Shown here one piece after another: positions 57,952-64,000 of a DNA stretch of 64,000 nucleotides. Position numbers and translations under genes: made by a program. The first letter of the stretch is position 1; each line of letters begins with the position of its first letter. Source of the stretch: ZC4RG35 sp040878345 (GTDB lineage Bacteria; Actinomycetota; Acidimicrobiia; Spongiisociales; ZC4RG35); NCBI GenBank assembly GCA_040878345.1, contig JBBDML010000003.1, forward strand, positions 1 through 64,000. The letters are read 5' to 3'. The notes beneath the pieces are model-generated. The model was not told the DNA's origin and ran no database searches. It worked only from the letters and a program-made list of their open reading frames with translations.

Positions 57952-59462
57952 CCCCCGGCGAGGTCTTCGCGAGGCTCGGTCTCGAGGAGCGCAACTCTGG
58001 TGTGTTCGCCGGCGAGTGGATGGTGGCCACAGGTGAGGAAATCGAGGTACCCAACCCAACCACCGGCGAGACCCTGGCCGCCGTCACCATGGCTTCCGTC
58101 GAGGACTACGACCGGGTGGCCGCCAACTCGACCGAGGTCTTCGAGAGATGGCGTCGGCTTCCTGCTCCGAAGCGGGGCGAATACATCCGACGTCTCGGCG
58201 ATGCGCTGAGGGATGACATCGAGCCGCTCGCTGCCCTGGTCACCCTGGAAATGGGCAAGATCCTCCCCGAAGGCAGAGGTGAAGTACAGGAGATGGTCGA
58301 CATTTGCGACTTCGCCGTCGGTCTCTCTCGCCAGCTCTATGGGGCCACGATGGCTTCGGAGCGGCCCAACCATCGCATGTACGAGCACTGGCACCCGCTG
58401 GGCCCGGTGGGGGTGATCACCGCCTTCAACTTCCCCGTGGCGGTGTGGTCATGGAACTCGGCAATCGCCGCGGTCTGCGGAGACACCGTGCTGTGGAAGC
58501 CATCTGAGCGAACGCCGCTGACCGCGATCGCGGTCACCAAGATCGCCCAAGGGGTGATGGCGGGAACCGGCTTCGAAGGGGTCTTCAATCTCGCCGTCGG
58601 TGATGGGGCCACAGTTGGCAGCGTCATGAGCCGCGACACGCGACTGCCCCTCATCTCGGCCACCGGGTCGTGCAACATGGGCCGGATCGTCGGGCCTTCC
58701 GTCGCCCAGCGGATGGGACGGACCATTCTCGAGCTGGGTGGCAACAACGCGGTGATCGTCATGGACGACGCCGACCTGGAACTGGCGGTGAGGGCGGTCC
58801 TGTTCTCGGCGGTGGGGACCGCCGGCCAGCGATGCACCACGCTGCGGCGCCTCCTGGTCCATCGGGCCATCTCCGACAAGATGGTGAGCCGGCTCGCTGA
58901 CGCCTATCGCCAAGTCGTCATCGGCGATCCCCTAGAGACCGGGACGTTGATGGGGCCCTTGGTCACCTCACGGGCGGTCGAGCAGATGATGACCGCTCTC
59001 GAGGTCGCCCGCGAGCAGGGCGGAAGGGTGGTCACCGGTGGCAACCGTCTCGACCAGCCCGGTTACTTCGTCGAGCCCACCATCGTGGTGGTCCCCAAGG
59101 GGGCCTCGATCACACAGGAAGAGACCTTTGCGCCGATCCTGTGGGTGATGGAGTTCGACACCCTCGAGGAGGCCATCGCCATACAGAATGGGGTCACCCA
59201 GGGGCTGTCATCGGCAATCTTCACCGAGTCGCTCAAGAACGCCGAGAAGTTCCTCAGCGCCACCGGCTCCGATTGTGGCATCGCCAACGTCAACATCGGG
59301 ACCTCGGGCGCCGAGATCGGCGGCGCCTTCGGCGGCGAGAAGGAGACCGGAGGTGGACGGGAGGCCGGCTCCGACGCCTGGAAGGCCTACATGAGGCGGC
59401 AAACCACCACCATCAACTGGGGTGACGACCTGCCGCTGGCACAGGGCATCGAGTTCGGCTAG
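57948..59462 (+). CDS. Aldehyde dehydrogenase, ALDH7/aminoadipate-semialdehyde type
   Basis: This 504-residue NAD-dependent enzyme has ITAFNFPVAVWSWNSAIAAV (cofactor), TILELGGNNAVIV (Glu), FSAVGTAGQRCTTLRRLLVH (catalytic Cys) and EIGGAFGGEKETGGGREAGS at the C-terminus, which is typical of antiquitin-like ALDH7. That group oxidises alpha-aminoadipic semialdehyde or piperideine-6-carboxylate, so lysine or another amine-derived aldehyde is the likely substrate. It is coupled to ridA, which would protect against the imine form. Confidence 0.88.
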   Translation: MTPGEVFARLGLEERNSGVFAGEWMVATGEEIEVPNPTTGETLAAVTMASVEDYDRVAANSTEVFERWRRLPAPKRGEYIRRLGDALRDDIEPLAALVTLEMGKILPEGRGEVQEMVDICDFAVGLSRQLYGATMASERPNHRMYEHWHPLGPVGVITAFNFPVAVWSWNSAIAAVCGDTVLWKPSERTPLTAIAVTKIAQGVMAGTGFEGVFNLAVGDGATVGSVMSRDTRLPLISATGSCNMGRIVGPSVAQRMGRTILELGGNNAVIVMDDADLELAVRAVLFSAVGTAGQRCTTLRRLLVHRAISDKMVSRLADAYRQVVIGDPLETGTLMGPLVTSRAVEQMMTALEVAREQGGRVVTGGNRLDQPGYFVEPTIVVVPKGASITQEETFAPILWVMEFDTLEEAIAIQNGVTQGLSSAIFTESLKNAEKFLSATGSDCGIANVNIGTSGAEIGGAFGGEKETGGGREAGSDAWKAYMRRQTTTINWGDDLPLAQGIEFG

Positions 59463-60038
59463 TTGGACTCGACCGACTGGGACCAGAGGTATCTCGCCGC
59501 TGACCATCTCTGGTCGCACGGCCCCAACCTCTTCGTCGCCGACCGTCTCGCCCACCTCGGCCCGGGTCGCGGGCTCGATATCGGATGTGGCGAGGGTCGG
59601 AATTCGGTGTGGCTGGCGGAGAGGGGCTGGGTGATGACCGCCGTCGACTTCTCACCGGTCGCCATCGAGCGTGGCATCGGGCGAGGGCCGAGCGTCGAGT
59701 TCGTCATGGCCGACGTGAGGTCGTGGGAGCCCGACAACGTCGTCTTCGACCTGATCCTGATCGCCTACATCCATCTCGTCGAGGCCGAGCTGGCCGACTT
59801 GGTGCGCCGCTCCCGGGGTTGGCTGGGCCCCGGCGGCGAGCTGTTCATGATCGGTCATGACAGCACCAACGTCGAGCATGGGCATGGCGGGCCACAGGAC
59901 CCGGACATCCTCTGGGACGTGCCCCTGGTCAGGGGCTGGCTCGACGGCCTGGAGATCATCGAGGCCCAGGTGGTGCGGCGGCCGACCGACGAGGGTCCCG
60001 CCCTCGACGCCCTGGTACGGGCGCGACGGCCCTCCTAG
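59463..60038 (+). CDS. Class I SAM-dependent methyltransferase (TehB-like)
   Basis: This 191-residue protein has the SAM site GLDIGCGEGRNSVWLAERGW and VTAVDFSPVAIERG, and the post-motif IAYIHLVEAELADLVRRS. Start TTG 59463 immediately follows the ALDH stop, so it is probably in the same operon. The substrate is unknown. Its end overlaps the convergent gene by 4 bp. Confidence 0.8.
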   Translation: MDSTDWDQRYLAADHLWSHGPNLFVADRLAHLGPGRGLDIGCGEGRNSVWLAERGWVMTAVDFSPVAIERGIGRGPSVEFVMADVRSWEPDNVVFDLILIAYIHLVEAELADLVRRSRGWLGPGGELFMIGHDSTNVEHGHGGPQDPDILWDVPLVRGWLDGLEIIEAQVVRRPTDEGPALDALVRARRPS

Positions 60039-61186
60039 ACCCGTTCCAGTGCGGCGTCGAGATCCTCGATCAAGTCCTCGACGTCCTCGAGCCCTACCGA
60101 GAGCCGGACCTGCCCGTCGGTGATGCCGGCCGCAAGACGCTCCTCAGGCGGCACTGCGGCGTGGGTCATCGTCACCGGGTGGGTGATCAGCGACTCGACC
60201 GAGCCGAGGTTCTCGGCGAGGCTCCACAGCTCGACGGCGTCCATCAGCTTCTTGGCGGCCTCGACTCCGCCTTCGACCTCGAAGCACACGATGGCGCCGA
60301 ACCCGGTGGCCTGGGACTTGGACAACTCGTGTTGTGGGTGGGAGGGGAGACCCGGGTAGTTGACGTAGTCGACCCGGTCATGGCCTTGGAGGAACTCGGC
60401 CACCGCCAAGGCGTTGGCCGACTGCCGGTCCATGCGCTCGCTGAGGGTCTTGACCCCCTGGAGGGTGAGCCAGGCCACCATCGGCGACATCACCAGGCCG
60501 GCCGAGAGGCGGGCGAAGGCGATCTTCTCCTGGTGTCCCGGGTCCTTGACCACCACGGCCCCACCGAGAGTGGCGTTGTGACCGTCGAGGAACTTGGTGG
60601 TGGAGTGGATCACGATGTCGGCGCCTAGCTCGAATGGCCGCTGGAAGTAGGGGGTGAGGAATGTGTTGTCAGTGACGTGGAGGATCCCCCGCTCCCTGCA
60701 CAACCCGGAGACGGCGGCGAGGTCGGTGACCTTGAGGGTGGGGTTGGCCGGTGACTCGGTGAAGACCATCCGGGTGTGGGGCCTGAGTGCGGCCTCGACC
60801 CTGGCCAAGTCGGCAGTATCGACGAAGTCCACCTCCACCCCGAACTTGGTGAGGAACTGATCGGCGAACCGGTAGGTGCCGCCGTAGACCACGTCCGCCA
60901 CCACGATGTGATCGCCCTGGCGGAGCAGACCGAGAAACACCGCGACCGATGCCGCCATCCCCGAGGCATATGCGGTGGTGTCGAGACCGCCCTCGAGCGC
61001 GGTCAGCTTGTCCTCGAGGGCGCGCACTGTTGGATTGCCGCCCCGGGAGTAGGAAAAGCCCCGACCCATGTACTCGTCGACCGACTCCTGGACGAAGGTG
61101 GTCGACTGGTAGATGGGGGTGAGGATTGCCCCGGTGGTGGGGTCGGGAGTGACCCCGGCGTGTATCTGCTTGGTGCGGAATCCCAT
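60035..61186 (-). CDS. Cystathionine gamma-synthase/lyase family PLP enzyme
   Basis: This 383-residue enzyme has YSRGGNPTVRALEDKLTALE, the PLP aspartate in HVTDNTFLTPYFQRP, the lysine in HSTTKFLDGHN and the C-terminal SLAENLGSVESLITHPVTMT. It acts in methionine/cysteine transsulfuration. Synthase and lyase cannot be separated by eye. It is complete and transcribed alone. Confidence 0.9.
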   Translation of the reverse strand: MGFRTKQIHAGVTPDPTTGAILTPIYQSTTFVQESVDEYMGRGFSYSRGGNPTVRALEDKLTALEGGLDTTAYASGMAASVAVFLGLLRQGDHIVVADVVYGGTYRFADQFLTKFGVEVDFVDTADLARVEAALRPHTRMVFTESPANPTLKVTDLAAVSGLCRERGILHVTDNTFLTPYFQRPFELGADIVIHSTTKFLDGHNATLGGAVVVKDPGHQEKIAFARLSAGLVMSPMVAWLTLQGVKTLSERMDRQSANALAVAEFLQGHDRVDYVNYPGLPSHPQHELSKSQATGFGAIVCFEVEGGVEAAKKLMDAVELWSLAENLGSVESLITHPVTMTHAAVPPEERLAAGITDGQVRLSVGLEDVEDLIEDLDAALERV

Positions 61187-61214
61187 AACCCGGATTGTGC
61201 CACTCGACGTCCCT

Positions 61215-61259
61215 AGCGTGAGTAGATGACGTCGTCAGGCAACGTCATCTACTCACGCT
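61215..61259. repeat. 45-nt palindromic element, copy 3 (perfect stem)
   Basis: The left arm AGCGTGAGTAGATGACGT (61215-61232) and its exact complement (61242-61259) form a perfect 18-bp stem with a 9-nt loop. The right arm contains the stop codon (61245-61247) and last codons of the AbiEi/DUF559-like gene. Confidence 0.8.
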
Positions 61260-62168
61260 CCGGTGTCTTCCAATGTCGAGGAGAGTCCTGAGGCAATCCT
61301 CCGGCTGATAACGGAGCATGGACCAGGTGAGTCGGACGACCGCCAGTCCGGCGGCAAGGGCCGCATTGTCACGACGTCGGTCTCGCTCGTAGTCCTCCTC
61401 ACGGGTATGCCATCGCCGTCCGTCACCCTCGACGATGAGACTCCAGTCACGGATGTAGGCGTCGACGGTGGCGGTCAGGGTCGGGTAGGCGATGGGTAAC
61501 TGGCGCTCGTAACCCGGCAGCTCGGGGCGATCGAGCAAACGGTATAGAAGCTGCTCGAGCTCTGTTGTCGGAGGCTGGTAGGCATCATCAGCCCTTGCTT
61601 CGACGATGCGGCGAAGCGGGCGAAGGCCGCGCTGCCTGGCGAATTCCAATCGATCCAGAATCGGTTGGAAATCGGCCACAAGCAATTTCCGGGCTGCGAG
61701 TTGATTGTCGATGTGCCGGGCAATTGTTGTCGGTGGCAATCTCATCGACAGTGTGAGGATCGTCTCGGCGACCGACGTGCATGTGAATCCACGGATCTCG
61801 GTGGTCCCGACTTCGGCAAAATGCTTGGCGCGAATGACCCGGGCGATGGGTGACCTGTTGTTCCCACCGTACGGAACCATCACCTCAGGCCTCGAGTGCC
61901 GTACTTCGTCGAATTCGTGTAGGAACCCTGCCGAGGTTCCGGCGACATACGAACTGGGGTGGCCCAAGACGGCCGCCCGCAGCTTCCGTTCCCAGGTTGG
62001 CGGGGATGACACGCTGGCATAGACACCGCTGCTCATCTCGATCCAGGATTGGTTCTCCAGGCGGGCCCTTATGAACCCCCCGCTGGCGCCCAGATCAGTC
62101 GCCTGTCGACGACTGATCACTCCATCCTGTTGCCCCATCAGGCCAGCGGTTGCCGCGGCCACTCCCAT
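61245..62168 (-). CDS. AbiEi-antitoxin-like/DUF559 protein
   Basis: This 307-residue protein has an N-terminal winged helix of the AbiEi antitoxin type (GVISRRQATDLGASGGFIRA). The C-terminal domain is related to very-short-patch-repair-like nucleases (AYIRDWSLIVEGDGRRWHTR, then DYERDRRRDNAALAAGLAVV). Such proteins are abundant and scattered in actinobacteria. No AbiEii toxin partner is adjacent. Its last four residues (SVSR) and stop are encoded by palindrome copy 3, and copy 4 lies 43 bp upstream of its start, so the gene is bracketed by the repeat. Confidence 0.78.
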   Translation of the reverse strand: MGVAAATAGLMGQQDGVISRRQATDLGASGGFIRARLENQSWIEMSSGVYASVSSPPTWERKLRAAVLGHPSSYVAGTSAGFLHEFDEVRHSRPEVMVPYGGNNRSPIARVIRAKHFAEVGTTEIRGFTCTSVAETILTLSMRLPPTTIARHIDNQLAARKLLVADFQPILDRLEFARQRGLRPLRRIVEARADDAYQPPTTELEQLLYRLLDRPELPGYERQLPIAYPTLTATVDAYIRDWSLIVEGDGRRWHTREEDYERDRRRDNAALAAGLAVVRLTWSMLRYQPEDCLRTLLDIGRHRSVSR

Positions 62169-62210
62169 GGCGCATGCGTATCGCCCCCAGAGGGTCGGGT
62201 CAACCCGTTC

Positions 62211-62255
62211 AGCGTGAGCAGATGATGTTGGTCAGCGACGTCATCTACTCACGCT
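62211..62255. repeat. 45-nt palindromic element, copy 4
   Basis: AGCGTGAGCAGATGATGT pairs with the complementary right arm with two mismatches that would be wobble pairs in RNA. It lies 12 bp downstream of the GlnR-like gene stop. Confidence 0.75.
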
Positions 62256-62267
62256 TCCGCACCGAAC

Positions 62268-62903
62268 TCATCCGAGGCGGTAACCCACCGATCGCACGGT
62301 GGTGATCCAGGAGGATCGCTCTCCCCCCAGCTTCGATCGGAGACGCCGGATATGGACGTCGACGGTGCGGGCGCCGCCGTAGTACTCATAACCCCACACC
62401 TTGCTGAGGAGCTGCTCACGGGACCAGACCCGGACCGGGTTCTCCACCAGGAACCGCAGCAGCTCGTACTCGACGAAGGTGAGGTCCATCGGCTCGCCGG
62501 CCAGGGTGGCCCGGTAGTGGAGGGGGTTGATCTCCAGGTCCTTGAACCGGAGGATCTCGTCTCCGCCGCCCTCGCTGGTGATCCGATGCAACCTGATGCG
62601 GAACTCCACCGGGTCGACGGGTGCGACCACGAAGTCGGCCAGCCCGGTCGAGCCTTCGATCAGAGCCAGGTTCTCGGTGGTGATCACCGCCATCACCGGA
62701 AGCCCGACCACCTCCAGAACTCGGCCCAGCTCACGGAGCCGGCGCATCGGCTGATCGTCGATCTCGACCACCAGGACGTCGGCCTCGCCGATCGCGGACG
62801 ACTCAGGGACGAGCTCGGCGACACCGAGCACCGTTGCTCCCGCAAGGTCGAGGCCGTCGGCGACCTCCTCGGAAGGCGGGTCAGGGAAGACTGCTGCTAT
62901 CAC
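62268..62903 (-). CDS. GlnR-like OmpR-family regulator with atypical receiver
   Basis: This 211-residue protein has a C-terminal OmpR winged helix (MDLTFVEYELLRFLVENPVR, then VWSREQLLSKVWGYEYYGGA and RTVDVHIRRLRSKLG). The N-terminal domain resembles a receiver but lacks the normal acceptor: VLVVEIDD has Glu where Asp is expected, and VVAPVDP lacks the lysine of KPF. Non-phosphorylated receivers are a trait of GlnR, the actinobacterial nitrogen regulator. It starts at GTG 62903, 10 bp after glnA on the same strand, which supports a nitrogen-control role. Confidence 0.72.
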   Translation of the reverse strand: MIAAVFPDPPSEEVADGLDLAGATVLGVAELVPESSAIGEADVLVVEIDDQPMRRLRELGRVLEVVGLPVMAVITTENLALIEGSTGLADFVVAPVDPVEFRIRLHRITSEGGGDEILRFKDLEINPLHYRATLAGEPMDLTFVEYELLRFLVENPVRVWSREQLLSKVWGYEYYGGARTVDVHIRRLRSKLGGERSSWITTVRSVGYRLG

Positions 62904-62913
62904 GGGACTGTGA

Positions 62914-64000
62914 TCACAGGATGGGGAGGTAGGTCTCCAGCTCGAACCGGGAGACGTGGTGCTGGTATCGATCCCACTCCGCCCGCTTGTTACGGAGGAA
63001 CCAGTCGAAGACGTGCTCACCGAGCGCCTCGGCGACCAGATCGGACTGCTCCATGAGGTCAAGGGCCTCGGCCAGGGTCTCGGGAAGACGTTTGGCCCCG
63101 GCGGCGGCTCGCTCGGCGGCGGTGAGCCGACTGACATCGGCGGTCACCTCAGGGGGCAGCTCATAACCCTCTTTGATGCCGGCCATCCCCGCAGCCAGGA
63201 TCGACGACAACGCCAGATAGGGGTTGCAGGCGGCATCGGCGGCGCGGTACTCGACCCGCACCGATGACGGCTTCCCCTTCTTCACCGATGGCACCCTGAC
63301 CAGTGCCGACTGGTTGTTTCGGGCCCAAGAGATGTAGATGGGGGCATCATACCCTGCCACCAGCCGCTTGTAGGAGTTCACCCACTGATTGGTGATGGCG
63401 GTTAGCTCGGCGGCATGGCGCAACAGGCCGGCGATGAAGGACTGGCCCACCTTGGAGAGCCCGCCCTGGGTCCCCGGCTCGTGAAAGGCGTTGACGTCAC
63501 CTTCGAAGAGAGAGAGGTGGAGGTGCATCCCCGACCCGTCGTAGTCCTCCAGAGGCTTTGGCATGAATGTGGCGTAGATGCCGCTTTGCAGGGCCACCTC
63601 CTTGACGGTGAGCCGGGAGGTCATGATGTTGTCGGCCATGGTGAGAGCGTCGGTGTAGCGGGCGATGATCTCGTGCTGGCTGGGCGCCACTTCGTGATGC
63701 GAGTGCTCGATCGGGATCCCGATCTGCTCCAAGGCGTTGATGGTCTTGCGGCGGTATTCCTGGGCCCCGTCGAGGGGGGTCAGATCGAAGTAGCCACCAT
63801 GGTCGAGCACCTTCGGCTCGGGCCCCGAGTCCTCGAAGTAGAAGTACTCCAACTCCGGGGCGGCGTAGAACGTGTACCCCAACTCGCTCGCCCTGTCGAG
63901 GTTGCGTTTCAGGACCACCCGCGGATCCCCCGAGAACGGCTCGCCATCGGGGGTGTAGATGTCGCAGAACATCCTGGCCACCTGCTCCTCGGTCCTCCAT
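62914..64000 (-). CDS. glnA: Glutamine synthetase, type I (N-terminus beyond window)
   Basis: About 362 C-terminal residues of a GSI are present, running into the window end in frame (WRTEEQVARMFCDIYTPDGE). Active-site motifs are ELEYFYFEDSG (metal-binding Glu), HHEVAPSQHEI, MPKPLEDYDGSGMHLHLSLF, NSYKRLVAGYDAP and VEYRAADAACNPYLALSSIL. It makes glutamine from glutamate and ammonia. It is followed after 10 bp by the GlnR-like gene. I do not see the adenylylation-site tyrosine motif (NLYDLP-type) near the C-terminus, so it may belong to a non-adenylylated subtype. Confidence 0.92.
   Translation of the reverse strand, partial: WRTEEQVARMFCDIYTPDGEPFSGDPRVVLKRNLDRASELGYTFYAAPELEYFYFEDSGPEPKVLDHGGYFDLTPLDGAQEYRRKTINALEQIGIPIEHSHHEVAPSQHEIIARYTDALTMADNIMTSRLTVKEVALQSGIYATFMPKPLEDYDGSGMHLHLSLFEGDVNAFHEPGTQGGLSKVGQSFIAGLLRHAAELTAITNQWVNSYKRLVAGYDAPIYISWARNNQSALVRVPSVKKGKPSSVRVEYRAADAACNPYLALSSILAAGMAGIKEGYELPPEVTADVSRLTAAERAAAGAKRLPETLAEALDLMEQSDLVAEALGEHVFDWFLRNKRAEWDRYQHHVSRFELETYLPIL

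Overview
The window is GC-rich and densely coded. It looks like the chromosome of a free-living actinobacterium, possibly close to Acidimicrobiia (inference). Lineage markers are a WhiB protein (49708-49956), a DUF222/HNH 13E12-type protein, an AbiEi/DUF559 protein, ArsM/ArsR/ArsC of actinobacterial style, and a GlnR-like regulator next to glutamine synthetase. GTG and TTG starts and start/stop overlaps (ATGA, GTGA) are common. Two otherwise intact genes (3527-4491 and 18764-19947) each carry one single-base frameshift, which means either recent decay or assembly error.

Region 1-5050 is an accessory island. It holds the C-terminus of a probable DNA methyltransferase, a two-gene unit with a HEPN-like protein, a LuxR regulator and a GNAT acetyltransferase. 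It is punctuated by two copies of the 3' half of a tRNA-Pro(CGG) gene. Each copy is flanked at nearly identical distances by paired 11-bp repeats, as expected for integrase attachment sites left by tandem elements.

Region 5165-15851 is a metabolic and resistance block. It contains a PadR regulator with three matching operators controlling a cupin/VOC pair, a complete sugar-type ABC importer, an arsenic module (arsM, divergent arsR, convergent arsC), an SH3 lipoprotein, an MFS carrier and a DUF421 protein.

Region 15915-47981 is dominated by amine catabolism: two FAD amine/phytoene-type oxidoreductases, a GcvT-like methyltransferase, an acetylpolyamine-deacetylase-like HDAC, two class III aminotransferases, an acyl-CoA dehydrogenase, a Rieske oxygenase, a split PotABCD-type transporter, a TetR regulator and an ADP-forming acyl-CoA ligase. 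Five copies of a TGAAC-N4-GTTCA palindrome sit in exactly the promoter gaps of these genes, so a single TetR regulon for import and breakdown of an (acetylated or N-methylated) polyamine-like compound is the best reading. Interspersed are a DUF222/HNH gene, two toxin-antitoxin pairs, an ECF sigma factor with a membrane Asp-box propeller protein, a secreted-protein/MacAB-like exporter operon, an S9 peptidase, a CoA-transferase and a decayed S9 remnant.

Region 47983-64000 is mostly core: an orphan receiver protein, an NfeD-like protein, WhiB, SelB and SelA (selenocysteine insertion), an MBL hydrolase, an M23 peptidase, RDD, Mrp and ErpA Fe-S factors, RidA and ALDH7, a methyltransferase, cystathionine gamma-synthase, a GlnR-like regulator and glnA (cut by the window end). 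Four copies of a 45-nt palindromic element lie at gene 3' ends (38097, 55107, 61215, 62211), and a 61-bp tandem repeat lies at 57439-57548.
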